A stretch of 64,000 nt of DNA from Halichondria panicea (lineage: Eukaryota; Porifera; Demospongiae; Suberitida; Halichondriidae). The DNA is taken from positions 1,911,501 to 1,975,500 of the forward strand of contig NC_087387.1 of NCBI RefSeq assembly GCF_963675165.1, written 5' to 3'. Shown here in pieces: positions 23,301 through 37,700 of the stretch. Numbering within the stretch: position 1 is the first letter of the stretch; the number at the start of each line of letters is the position of its first letter. A model generated the notes under the pieces. That model was not told the origin of the DNA, did no database searches, and worked only from the letters and a program-made list of their open reading frames with translations. A program made the position numbers and the translations under genes.

Positions 23301-26300
23301 GGTATACGATAGTGTGTGTGTCTGTCTGTGTGTCTGTCTGTCTGTGTAGACTGCTACAGCTGCTCAAGGATCAATCAAGTGCAAGTATAAGAGTTTCTAT
23401 AGGCTTCCAGTCAGCTTTCTTGTGGATTGGCAAAATAATGCTTCGTTCTTGAGTTATGCCTAGTTTTGCTTACTTGGAATGCCATTGCAGCCTTTTCAGA
23501 AGAGTGCGTAGCAAAACTTGTTTACCGAGTGTTGTTATACTCTACTTAGTATAGTTAGCTCTGCACTAGAACGCAAGCTACTGGTAGCTGCAAGAGTGAA
23601 AAGAGAGCTGCAAGGCTCTGCTGATGCAGCCATTCATTTTACTTGGACTTTTGGCATCAATCGTTTTTATTAACAATCATGGTCGATCATTACCCACTCT
23701 TTGAGTTTCCTTGTGATTCTGGATTCTGCCTGCATACAGCAAAATTAACCATGATAATTATATTATCACTGTGTGTATAAAAGCTGTATTAGTAGCTTTA
23801 TGTTATGTAGCTTTGGCACCTCCACCGAGGCATCAGCACCCGCGGTGCACACTGAATATGTATTGCTCACTGTGGTCAGACATCAAAGGATTGCACTACT
23901 ATTGTAAATACATGTATACCATATAGCTGGTAATTTTTGTGGGTAAAATATTCGTGGTTAGAGCCTCAACCACGAAAACCACAAATATTTGACCCATGAA
24001 AATTAGGCATATGGTGATATCCATCTGGAAGGACTCTCTGGGCATGCTGTTACCTTGTCTGATCATGCTATATAAGAGAATGTGAGACATGGCTGGGGTC
24101 TTTTTATTCCACTGAGTTTCTGGTCAATATGAATGTTGTAAAATGTCAAATTATGAATGATGTAAAACTGTAAAATGAACTGTAACATAATAGTATGATA
24201 TAGATCCAGTTAGGGTTGCTTGCTTGCTCACTTTCTAGCCAGCTTATGATCGAGTCAGCTCTCATCACAGGGACATCCGGTTACTGGGTGGGGTTCGAAA
24301 TGACTGCATTATAGCGCATTCTCAAATATAAGCGTATAGAGCTTTGCTATTGACCCCTTGAGCGTATGTGTGCTAATAATCCTGGGTCTACAGTATACCT
24401 AGTCTATACACCTATATAGGTACTATCAGCTTAGTGCTCTGCTCAGGTGTATTAAGGCACGTCCAGAATCAAGAACAGCCAACGTCACATATATCAAAAA
24501 GTATTCAATATTAAACATAGTAATTGCACATTTTGTTTTGTCATAATAATTTAAGTTTCCTTAATGAAAAAAAAGATCATGTGACTATCATGTGACCAAT
24601 TAACATGAAATTTCCTTGTAAAACTAAATTATAAAAAAACCATTTGTTCCAGCTTAGTTAGATCCTATCTTTTCTTGGAATCCTGATGTACATATCATAT
24701 ACTGATGAAATCCTGTTGCGCAAAAGCAGATTCATAGGTAATCATGGTCTACACAAACAACATGCTAAGATTTACCTGAATTGTCCCCGAGATCTCCTCC
24801 TAACATTCTTGTTTGGTTGCACTCTGTCTTGCGCAGCAGGAAACAAGTTCTCTACTATCTAATAGTCTTAGTTAAGGCCTTTAATAACTACTAGGTAGCT
24901 TACAACAAATAGTTTTTCAGGGTTTTACACGATCAACTAGCTACGGTCAACTTCAGAAAGCTAAGTACAGTGTCATGTGACCGAAGCTCCAACCCCACTA
25001 GTAATTGCAGATGTTTTCCACCCACGCACGTGATAAACATTCCAATGCGATGACACTTGTGTATGAATATCATTATAACAAAATTCCTTGTAATTTTAAT
25101 TTGGACAGTCCTTAATGCCCCTGAGTGAGCCGCTGTCCTCGAGAACAATTAAGCGTTTGAAAATAGCATGTGTTCGATAATCTGTGGTTTACTCTAGCTT
25201 TTGGTAGCTGCAAGAGAGCTGCAAGGCTCTGCTGATGCCGCCGTTAATTTCAGACTTGGACTTTTGGCATCGATCGTTTTTAACAACAATCATGGTCGAT
25301 CATTACTCACTCTTTGAGTTTCCCTATGTGATTCTGGATTCTGCCTACATAAAAATGTTTATGGGATAAAACTTATTGTTAGCTTTGACACCTCCTGGCT
25401 CCACCGAGGCATATCAGCCCCCGTGGTGCTTTCATTATGCCTCGGTGTGCATGCGCAAGCGAGGTATATGGTATAGTGTGTTTGTGTGTGTGTCTGTGTG
25501 CTCAGGATCAATCAGGATCAATGAAGTACGCATTTCTCTAGGCTTCTATAGTCATGTTTTCTTGGATTTTAATCAGTGGTGGATTTGCCAAATAATGCTT
25601 CGTTTTCTCGAGTTATGCCTAGTTTTGCTTACTTGGAATGTTATTGCAGCCTTTTCAGACTTGTCTGTCTATTCTTAGTAGTTAGCTCTGCACTAGAACG
25701 CTAGCTATTGGTAGCTGCAATAGTGAAAAGAGAGCTGCAAGGCTCTACTGTACTGATGCAGGCAGCAATTTATTTTAGCTTTCAGACTTTGTATACTTTT
25801 GGCAGCATCAATCATGGTGGATCATATCCCAGTTGAAAATTATGATATCTGTGTGTATTAGCAATAGCTAGTAGCTTTATGTTATGTAGCATTGATCGTA
25901 GCGATATACCGTTATACATAGCGTGTATATTTCGAGGGTATAATTAAATGTTTGTGGTTTTCGCTGATTAAGCATGTACCACAAACATTTATACCCAGAA
26001 AAAGGGAGACTAATTGAGCATAATCAGCCAAGGCCTATAGCAACCACTCTGATGCAGGAAGGACAATAACTTGGAAGATAGAGTAGCTGAGGTCGTTCTG
26101 TTCGCGCAGAGGAGGTATACTAGACATCACGCATCACGCATTACCTGCACTTCAGTAAACAATCTACATTTAACCGCAAAGATTTAGTTGGCATGAAAAG
26201 TGCAGACTTTCAAGGAGCCAAAACAGCAGCGATCCCAAGGTTATTTCTCTGAAATTTAGCTATCATGTAGTTAAAGGATGGTACTAACTATGGACCGGAT

Positions 26301-29300
26301 CAGCGACCCCAGTGGTAGCTATCCCGCGGCTCAAGTAGCTTGAAATTCACTGTCAAACCTAGTAGTTTTCACTAGGCTACTATGGAGAGCAGTCTAATAC
26401 AGTGTAGGGAGATTAACTCAGGTTAGTTGACGTCTTCCTTAACAGTACGTAGTTTACTCAAGTGAGCTTGATCTACCACAGGCACCATAATGAGCTATAT
26501 ACACTGACATCGAAGGAAAGGTTAAAGATCAAAGGTTCCATGGGTTCCATGGAACCTTTCACACAAGAACACACTGGAGATTAATGCACTAGCTAGCAAC
26601 TATAGTGAACTCAGGTAGTTATACTAGGCTGATGTCATGCAATTGATATGTGGGCAGGGCTCTCTAATGTACATGCTCATTGCTTAGGAAAAGTGCCGAA
26701 TTTTTTTTTTAGACTGTTTTGGAATCTCCCTCTCAAACTTCCTATATTCGCTACTGTCCACACTTCTATTCCCATTTGACTGATGACGCATGTGTTTCTC
26801 GAATACTGGCCGCTCTCTTTGAGGGATGATGATTCGAGGCCAACCCTGAGCCTCTGGAAGAGTTACATTAAAGATGGCAGAATTTCATAGGAAACAGCAG
26901 TCAAGTCTGAGAGGTCATATATCATGTGCCTCGTGAAAGCGATCGCAAATATGAAAAAAATTTACCGTGGCAAAGACTCTATTTGTTTGTAAACTGATTG
27001 CAGAATATCGTTATACAAAGAGGAAAAGCTTCTCAAGAAACTGTACTTACTCACTTTAAACTTAGTCAGTCACTCATTTGTGGTGAGGCCAATAGGAGCG
27101 ATATCAGTGCACTTCTATGCATGTGAACTTTTTTTGAATCTCATAACTTAGTTCTGATCCTTCCCTGCAGAGATATAACAGTTTGAACATGAGAGAAAAT
27201 ACGTTAAACTGTTAAAAAGCTACAAAAGTGGTGCCAATCCTAGTTAAGAAACTGTTAAAATGAAAGCACCGCAGGTGCTGATGCCTCGGTGGAGGTGCCA
27301 TGCAAAGCTAAAGCTAATATATTATCATGATGAACAATTACTGCATTAATTAATTTGCTGCATGTAGGCAGAATCTAGAATCACAGGGAAACTCGAAGAG
27401 TAGGTAATGATCGACTATAAACGATATTCCAAAAGTGCAAGTCTAAAATTCAATGGATGCACAGCAGCTCTCTTTTCACTCTTGCAGCTACCAATAGCTA
27501 GCGTTCTAGTACAAAGCTAACTACTAAATAGAGTAGCAACACTCCATGGACAAGTTTTTCTATGCACTCTTCTGAAAAGGCTGCAATGGCATTCCAAGTA
27601 AGCAAAACTAGGCATAACGCGAGAACGAAGCATTATTTTGCAAATCTATGAATTAAAATCCAAGAAAACATGATTAGAAGCCTATAGAACTCTTACCTGC
27701 ACTTCATTAATTGATCCTTGAGCAGATGTAGCAGTCTACACACTACACACACAGATAGATACACAAACACACTACCGTATACCTCGCTTGCGCATGCACA
27801 CCGAGGCATAATAATCTTTAAATGCATGGTCTCTTTATAATTGGTGGAGAAGTGTTATATACCTTTGTTTCTATATATACCCACTCTTGTCAGGTGTAAC
27901 TAACTATGCTGGCAAGACTCCTCTTGACTTGGCTACACAGAGGGGTCGCACTGAAGTTACTGACTACCTCAAGTCTCTTCCACAACAATGTAAGCGTACT
28001 AGGATCAGAAGTATACACAGTATGCTACAGCTACTCTCTCTATATACAGCTGCTGTGACTGGAGACAGTGACTCCTGGACCATGAGTGAGGAGAATGGAC
28101 CACCACCAACAAAGAATCAAAACGGTAACCTGGTAGATCCTACTTGCTACCCATCAATATGATCATCATAATAATTATACCGAGTAATTTTCGTGATGTA
28201 AAATTTGTTTAACATGATTTTCGTGAGTAAAAATTTCACTTGCTTCAACATACAGGCACTATATAGCTGCATTACATGCACTGCATTGCCTGCGTTCCGG
28301 TAAACCATGCTCTAGGTTTTTGTGGGTAAAATGTTTGTCGAGGTCAGCTTGCCCACAAAGTAACAAATTTTTATCCCATGCACCGCTATACTTATACTTG
28401 ACATAATTGTCGTTATTGTACACGGTTCCAAGCAACCTAATTATAGCGGCTATTACGTATGATGTTATCTCCAGCCATTATTTTACGAATGGCCAATTAT
28501 ACGTAGTATGATAGTGATTCTTAAATTGTCACCTGTGTCAACATTGCTGGGTGTGTTTGCAGGCACTCCATTGACTGAGGAAGACTCTGATGCTCTAGAA
28601 AAGCTGCTCCTAGACAACAAAATCAAAGGATTTGCTTTGACTGGTGAAAGGACATATCAGACAGTTGTACACCACCTTTATGAGCTCGGACACGAGGAAC
28701 TAGCTTCAAACCTCAGATCAAACCTTGACAAAGGTATAGTAGTTATAGTAAAAGCTGTGGGTATAAAGTAGTTGGTGGTATTGATTATCTTGTTATTGAG
28801 CAGGAAGCGATGAAATGGGGGAGATATAGTTGAACATCTTTCAACTACCATAAATTCTGTGTTGATTTTGTTGATTTTCTGAAAGTGACCTTTAAAATAA
28901 TGTTTGATCGGAAACCACACACACTAATTAACGCGTAGAAGCTATTTACCCGCTCTTCTTTCTTTTCTTCATCAACAAGGCAGTGATAGACCTCATTTTC
29001 TGCTCATTGTATACCTAGTTGGCTAGCTATAATATAGAGTTAGTAGCCAGAGCTATGACGTGAGTCGCATGACACTTAAAATCAAGAGTTCAGGAGGCAA
29101 GGGCCTCCTCTGCCTCATTGCTAATTGCTATAGCTACGCCCCTGCATTGTGGAAAGTTACCTAGCTAGAAAGTAATTCAGGAGGCCCTTGCCTCCTCTGC
29201 ATGCCTCGCATTGTGGAAAGCTAGCTAGCACTATAGTTTACATTGTACAGTTTATTATATTAGAATGCTGCATGGCACCTCTGTCCCTTGTTCCGAAAGG

Positions 29301-31746
29301 AACTGCTATTCATCTCAAATATCCCAGATCCAATTATCAAGCCTGAGAAAGCTTGGAACTACTGCTAGAATCTTCAAACAATGAAAAAAAAACAGCTTTA
29401 CACAAGAGAAACTGACTGGCAATCAGTCCAAAGATATTGATCAGTCTAGTAAGTAGGCGGGGCTCACTTACTTGTGCAATTAATAATGACATCATTATTA
29501 TTATGAGCATACGCAGTGAGCTGGTCAAGCCACATTGAGACTTAGCTGAGCAGTGATGCTACTGGCCTCGGTGCCAGGCCGATTTTTTTATAATAGACTG
29601 GAAGGGGGGAAAATACGGCATGGTACCTATTGCGTGTGTGATAGTGTGCGCATGCGTTAATTTACTCTCCATAATCTGGGAATCCCCCTTTCTTTCATCT
29701 ATTTTCTATCTATGTACGTACATCAGCTTAGCTCTCTATTGCGTTGGTCTAGAAGGCTTGAACACCAGTCTGAAGCCATAAGAGGCTCTCATCTACGCAC
29801 CTCTACGATGGCTGTATGTCAGGATGTCTTAGCTTGGATTAGTGTACAGGCTATGGGAAGTTTCTTTAATAACTGCTACTATAGCTTGCGAAGACAACCC
29901 GGCTATAGGACCATCGTAAAAGAGCCTTCTGTCTTCAGACTAGTGTTCAAGCCTTCCAGATGGCATAAGCCACAGCTTCACGGAACTCAGTCATGGAGAT
30001 AAAGTATTATGGTCTTAGTAAACGAACTAATTTACGGTATAATTATGCCTCGAGGCATAGCCGCACAAGGGATACGGTAAAGCTGACTGTGTGTGTGTGT
30101 GTCCGTCTGTGTGTGCGTGTGTGTGTATTCCAGCTATAACTGCTCAACGGTTTCAATGTGGCGAAAGTTAATAGCTTCTATATATATAGGCTTTAGCCAC
30201 GTTCTCTTGGATTTTGATTCGTGGATTTGCAAACTAAAGCTTTGTTCTCGAGTCATGACTAGTTTGACCCACATTGAAGGCTGTTGCAGTCTCTTTAGAG
30301 TCTTTCGTAGCATCACCTGTCTTGCATTAAAGCACTAGCTTTTGTTAGCTGCAAGAGTCAGAAAAGAGCTGCAAAACTGTACTGCCAGAGTGGAGCAGCC
30401 ATTGCAAACTTTAACCTAGCGGACGCACCCCTTCTCTGCGCATGCGCATTCAATCCCACGCGTGTGTGAGATCCTGAGACAGAATACAATTTTTCTTCTT
30501 CTTTTCATGAGGTTCTGGTGAGCCACAAAACACTACTGTCTGTAACAATGCTATACCATGTAGATACACAACTCTTTTCTTATTCATTGACAGATAATGC
30601 AAAATACTACATTGTAGATCTACATGTAGCCTCGATTCTAGACCGCACTTCCTCGAAGAGTGGGCCTGGTATCGACCGCTTGCGCATGCGCTAACCATTA
30701 GCCAGATACTGGCTAACGTAGGATAATAACGTGTATGTGCACAGTAAAACAATGACGTCACAACGAACGGAAGTGAATTGAAGGAAGTAGACTAAGTAAT
30801 CGATCTTCGCCAGATACCTATAATCGGCGGCTATTGCTCGAAGCAAAAGACGATTTTACATAAACTAACTAGTGTTCAAGCTGGCGCTGTGCTAATGCCT
30901 CTCGCCATGATTTGCTTTCGCTCAAAAGTATAGAAGAGAAAGTATAGAAGAGGAAAAAGTGTATAAAATAATCTGTCTAAAACTGACTTGCAATTGTATA
31001 ATTATGGTATCATTGTTGTGTTTTGTGGCTGCTTATACCAGGACCTCAAGGATCTAGGAAGCAACAAAGAAGAAGATTTTGTTTTCAATTAATTATAAGC
31101 GGAAGTGCATAATTATTTCATAAAGTTAGCTTATCTATATAAAGTCACTGAGAAGAAAAGACTTATTACATGCATCTATTGTTGTATTATGTGGCTTTAA
31201 TACCAGGACCTCAAGAAAGAAGAAAATTGGATCTGTAGTTCATGCAGTGTATAATTATAATATTTAAGAAGAAAAGACTTGTGTACATGCATATTGTTAT
31301 CTATAGTAATGTTTTGTGGCTTACCAGGCCCTCAAGAAAAATATGATTCTGCCAGGAGGATCTGGATCTGGGGAATGAGCGCGCATGCGCATTACATCCA
31401 TAGGAATAATTAAAGGGTGTGTCCAAAGAGATCAATTTCACAAATGGCTACTGCTAGCTAGCTGTTTTAACAGGTATTTTCTGAGTCTTGTAGCTAACAA
31501 AAAGCTAGCGCTTTAGTGCAAGGCTAACTCATATGTTGAATAGAAAGTTTGTGCGGACAGATGATGCTATGAAAGATTCTGAAGAGACTGCAACAGCCTT
31601 CAATGTGAGTCAAACTAGCCATAACTCGAGAAAGAAGCTTTAGTTTGCTAATCCACGAATCAAAATCCAAGAGAACGTGGCTAGAAGCCTATAGAAGCTG
31701 TTAGTTTTCGTCGCATTGCAACCGTTGAGCAGTTACAGCTGGAACA

Positions 31747-31786
<40 letters not shown>

Positions 31787-34700
31787 CAGCTTTACCGTGT
31801 CCCTCGTGCGGCTACGCCTCGAGGCATAACTAGAGTAAGGCATCTATATTCAGACACAATGCATGTTCAGACACTCATTCTGAGGAAACAAGCAGTGATA
31901 AAAAATTTTCTTTTGCACCATCTGATCAAGCATGTGTTACTATGAATCTGTGCAAAAAAGAATTGAGAAATGTCAACTACTAAGTCTTCAAGAGCTGAAA
32001 ATGTGCTAGTGTCTGATAAACGGTAAGAACAGACAAAAAAATCGATCATCAGACACAACCTACCGTTTCTTCTGTAGGGGGATATGCTGAGAGTCACATA
32101 GTAATTATGTAAGGACAATAACTAAACAATAAAACCCCCAAAGTTGGAGTTGCAAAACGCTTGTATGTCCATGCAGCAATTATTTCTGCTGAGTCACTCA
32201 CGTATCAATGATCAGACAGAAAATGAGGTCAAAGGTCAAATGTTTTTGGCATCCCACGCAACTGGGGTCAAAGCTCAAATGTTATTTGTGGGCGTGTACG
32301 TGGATGCCAATGACATTTGACCTTTGACCCATTTGCTGTCTGATCATTGATACGCGACTGACTCAGCAGAAATAATTGCTGCATGGCTAGCTAACTTTTG
32401 GCTAGCTATAATTATAACTCTAGCTAGCCAACTAGGTATAATAGAATGAGCAGAAAATGAGCTTCATCACTGCCATTTACACGAGCTTCTACGCGTTTAT
32501 TAGTGAGTGTGGTTTCCGGTCAACCATTTTGCGGGGGCGCAAGCACCCGGTATGCCTCTTTCTTGTATATCATAATAAGTTCATTGTCAACAAAACAAAA
32601 TAATAAGTCAAACTAGCCATAACTTGAGAAAGAAGCTTTAGTTTGCAAATCTACGCATCAAGAACGTGGCTAGAAGCCTATAGAAGCTGTTAGTTTTCGT
32701 CGCATTGCAACCGTTGAGCAGTTACAGCTGGAACAGACACACACACGCTAACACAGTCAGCTTTACCGTATCCCTCGTGCGGCTACGCCTCGAGCCATAA
32801 TGAGACACTAGTTGAAGTTGTTAATAGGCTAGTTATAGTACTTGTAAGCGGTCCTCAAAACACTGTTTTCTAATCGTTGCTTTATAGATTCTCACGATCA
32901 TTCCCCGTAATTATAATGTAAGGTGATTACGGTAAAAGGTTTGTATATATCCGTTTTGCCACTGTGGAATGAAGCTCAACGCATGGGGTGAATGCTCTAT
33001 GAGCATCTTAATTGTTTCGTTATAAATAATACGGAGTGACCTCTTCTATACACTCTTGAGCAAAGCAAAACATGCCGAGAGCTTGCAACATTCATTACAC
33101 TGATGTAACAGCTTACATTTTTCTATTTTTAGTGTACATAACTATAGTAAAGCTGTTTCTCTTGCAGCCATCAAATGGCAGCATCGATACATCGACAGAC
33201 TCATGACTCTAATGGTCGATAAGGAAACGATTGATATGTGCACTTTGAAACTCTGTCTCGTTGGTCCGCCTCACGTAGGGAAAACAACCACACTCAATCG
33301 TCTACTGCAAGTGTACGAAAACATTCAATCAGCTGGAGACAAGGCAAAACATCCAAGCACTCTACTAGCTAACTGCATCCAGGTTATGGCGTTGATTAAT
33401 GAAGATAAGTGGATATCTTCCATGGATGTCGATGAAGAAGCCAAGATGATTTTCGGCTATCTATGTGGCAAAGTAACTCTCGATGAAATAGATCTACCCA
33501 AAGAGGAAATGACAAAGGCAGAAAGTAGTCAAGGATTGGAAACACATTCTAGTGATAAAGACACTACCCCCATCAGCCCAGCTGAAGAAAATTTACCTCA
33601 CAAAGTCAACACACAGACTGTAAAACAAGCCACACTTACTGACTCAAAAGATAAAGCTGCTGTAGACCACCAAAACAAACTCGCACAGGTCATTCTTCGT
33701 TTGCAAAAGCTGATTAAGAGCGGAAACTACTCTCAAATGGCCAAGTGTCTTGGCAACACCTTACTAAACATCAACGATGTCGGAGGTCAACCAGAATTCC
33801 TGGAAATGCTACCAGCCCTGAGCAATGGTCCTGCCATGTATCTAGTGTTCTTGGATCTGAGCAAGGAGCTTGATAAGCCCTATGATATCCCCTTCAGTCG
33901 AGACGGTAAAGTCATCACTCCTTATAAATCAATGCACACAGTGAAAACCGCTGTCTCTCAAATCCTCTCATCCATTGCTAGTGTGCGTCACATGTCGGAA
34001 ATTTCAAAGCCTCTCTTAAAAACTCCTCAGTTGAAAGACAAATTTGAAGCATTTCTCACTGTGCCTCCAGTGGCAGCCCTAATAGGTACCCACAAAGATA
34101 AGCTTGGCGGAGACTCAGCAGATAGTCTAGAAAGAGAAATATATACCAGAGATAAAATGGTGGAGATAAACACAGCATTGAAGCCAATCACCAAGACTTT
34201 TGAGAACATTTTAATTTTTCCCAGACAAAAATCTGACACTTCTAATGATAAAAGAGGAAATTGCTCTTCTGACAGGATGTCCTTTTTTGCCCTTGATAAC
34301 GATAAAGGCACTGAGAACGCTGAAATTTCTCCATTACGTGGCTTAATGAATAATATATTCTACTCTCGCTTCGGCAAAACCTCTCTTCCAATATCAAAAA
34401 ACTGGCTTGTACTAGGAATTATTCTTCGAAAGGAATATAAAATTGCCACAGTAGCAGATTGTATTGAAATAGGCAAAATGTTGGAGATGGATGAAGAAGA
34501 AACCAAAATCTGTCTACTCTACCTTCATTGTATAGGCTCTATCCTGTACTATACAAATGTACCCGATGATGACGATCCATGCTGGCTCCTCAAATGTCAC
34601 GTCATCTGCTTACCTCAAGTGATCTTCGATAGCATAAGCCAACTGATAATCGTGTCTATGCTGAGTGTTCATGGTGGAGGCTACGACACTGAGTTTGAGC

Positions 34701-37700
34701 GAGCAGAATTGATCAGGAAAGGTCAGTTCTCACAGGAGGCCATTGAGAGACATTGCAAATTAGATGTTCAAGTTACCAATAATCTGGAAAATAAATTGCT
34801 GATACCATCCGGACCGCTTGTGAAGCTTCTCAAGCACCTCAACCTTCTCTCTGAGATCACACACAAAGACAAAGATAGTGAACGAATCACCTACCTCATG
34901 CCGGCTATCTTGGACTGTGCTACAATAGACAAGGTGAGCAACCCACCTCAACCAGACACCAACAACCCAGAACCACTCAACATCACATTCAGCTTTGGTT
35001 ACGTGCCAACAGGAGTCTTCTGTGGACTCATCACTCGACTAGTTTCCCAAGGCCCTCATGGAATTCTCGGATTGACATGGGAATTGATGGAGGAAGATAG
35101 TGTTAAACGAAATTGCATCTCCTTTTACGTTGACTATGTACACAAAGTGACACTGCTCTCTCACGACAGAAGCTACGAGATACGAGTTGAACGCAATGCA
35201 GAACAGATTGATTTCTCACTTCACGATCTTTGCTCCTACACTCTGTCAGCAATCATGTATTCTCTCAAGATCCTGTTCCCAAAGTTGAACCTCAGTGTTG
35301 CATTTCCATGCTCCTGCCCCAAACACGCAGCAAGCAAGAGTCTCAACAATGTTTGCACCCTTATTCAAGGCCGAAAGATCCACTTCCTGTGTGGTAGAAG
35401 TCCTGTCACCCTCAGTAAAGGACAACAAGTGTGGTTGGGGAAGGTAAGTTCTTGATCATGTTGGGTAGTTTTGAGCATACATGTATTATGCTAAGATAAC
35501 TTGTTTGGAGAAAAGGGACCGTTTAAATGCATTGTTTAAGTTATGGCTGATATAATTCATATGTAATTCATATAATTGTGTCATGTAGCGTGAAGCTCGC
35601 AGTGGTGTGCAAGTAAAATAGTAGGACAAACTTGTGGTGTATGTGTGTGCTCATGTTTTGTTAGAAATGTTGTGAAAAAAAGAAAACTTTCTTTTTTGTC
35701 TTGCCCATACATGCAGCATGTGTCTATAGGAAGCAGCACGGAACTAGAGGTGCTAAAGTTTGCTGAGGGTGGTTTCTTATTCCACTGGAGCAAAGAGGGC
35801 TCCAGACGTCAGATCAAGACAACTGATGATCAGCCCAACACTCTGAGCTTCCAGAGTGTGAGAGAGGAGGACTTTGGTCACTACCAGTGTGAGGTGAAGA
35901 ATGCAGCTGCTGGGAAAGTGCTCTTCACTCTCTACACAGCTCTCTACAAAGAGGAGACAAGTTAGTTATATAACATTATAATTACTGGACTGTAATTTCA
36001 TTCTATCAGATCGTAATTCCCACAATAGTTTATATATAATAACTATATCCCGTTGCTATGCTGTTGCTATATATTATGCACCATAATGCACTGAATCTCA
36101 TATTTTGCACTGTATCTCATATTCTGCACTGACCACAAAGCCTTGAGGGATTTAATGATAATTATATACATGGCATTTTTACATGCCGCATAGCACAGGC
36201 TTACAGTTAAAATAATTACTCAGGTACATTAAGGACTGGGACCAGCAATTATTGCTGATTCAGCGGAAACAAAGCTCCGCCCACGATTTTTACTATCAAT
36301 TGTGCAGTAAAAATGGAGTTTTGCTGCTCTAATCTTTCGCTCAAATTCCGGAGCATAAAACCTTAGTTAAAGTGTTTACTTAATTTTTAGTGCAGTAGTT
36401 AGTTCAAAGCTATATACAGGCACTACCGTTAGCGCCTAACAGTGGGATCAGCTAAAGGTGAGATTTTCTAAATAAAGTACTTTTTCAGCTTAATATTTTG
36501 CATGTAAAGGCTAATAATTTACTTTTCATTGATCCCACTGTTAGGCGCTAACGGTAGTGCCTGCATATAGCTTTGAACAACTAACTACTGCACTAAAAAG
36601 TAAATAAGGTTTTATGCTCCGGAATTTGAGCTAAAGATTACAGCAGCAAAACTCCATTTTTACTGCACAATTGATAGTAAAAATCGTGGGCGGAGCTTCG
36701 TTTTCGCTGAATCAACAATAATTGCTGGCCCCGTCCTTAATGTACCTGAGAATTACTGTCTGCTTGAACGGTCCTAGGACACAATCACTGGTTGGAGGCA
36801 TGTCAGAGTTGAGAGCAGCTTTTTTGCAGTAGAGTTTGAGGTGGGGCTGTTCGAGTTGCTCTGCAGCTTTGCCTTTGGGGTTGGGCTGTATTGCAGCAGC
36901 AGCGTTGAGAAGAGAAAGTGTTTTTGCAACGTTCGGGGGGTGGGGCTGCTTTACTCTTGTAGCATCGAGCGAGGAGCCCAACGTTTTGTGAGTCAAGCCA
37001 TTCGTCGTACCAATGACAGTAATCTTGAAGGGTCAGATACTAGTGTCTTTGAACAGAGATGCAAGCAGCTGCGACTGTAGAAAAGCTGTGGTGTATTTTG
37101 TGTTGCTAGGGATATAAACTACGTGCACTCGGGATGCATGGTGTATATTGCACTCAGCCCTCAGGGCTGGCGCCCTTGTGCCCATGTTATATCTATTGAC
37201 ATATTCCTATACCGCATACATAATTATACAGATCCTTTATCCTCAGGACAGCGCAAAAGATCATTGCCATCAGATAAAGAAGTTGAAACTCTGTCAAAGC
37301 GTCCGAAAGAAGATGTCACTGTACAAGGTATGATATAAATAGATTTCAGTTATTGCTCATTGGGCATGGTCAGACATCAAAGGATTATACTACTGTTGTA
37401 AATACATGCAGTAAATGCCTGGATTATCAATATCACCCAGGATGTGGTCAATATACCTGATGATATTGTGTACATTAATTTCACAGCCTCTACACAGGCT
37501 CTCCTTTTTCTGTTCTTTATCACAACAGTATTAATTGGAGGAATAAAGCAAAAATTGAGGAAGCCTGTATCAGGAAGTCGCGTGAGGGTAGAAGGGTGGT
37601 AGAAGGGTGAAAATGAGCGTGGGCATGCAGAGCTAGATATATTAGACTGCAGATCTATGACTAAGACTTTTCCTGCAGCCTAGTCTGCAAGCTGGACATA

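Noticed and set aside
20371-28733. Ankyrin exons as a stand-alone gene separate from Roc-COR
   Set aside because: Phases join cleanly to the Roc exon (G from exon 7 plus CC from exon 8), the combined length is in frame, and no stop or poly(A) site was found after exon 7.
34027-34311. 94-codon minus-strand ORF inside the Roc-COR exon
   Set aside because: Shadow of the strongly coding + strand frame; no independent features.
36712-37080. Overlapping ~80-95-codon ORFs on both strands near the foldback element
   Set aside because: Composition-driven, partly within the palindrome arm; no domain or splice support.
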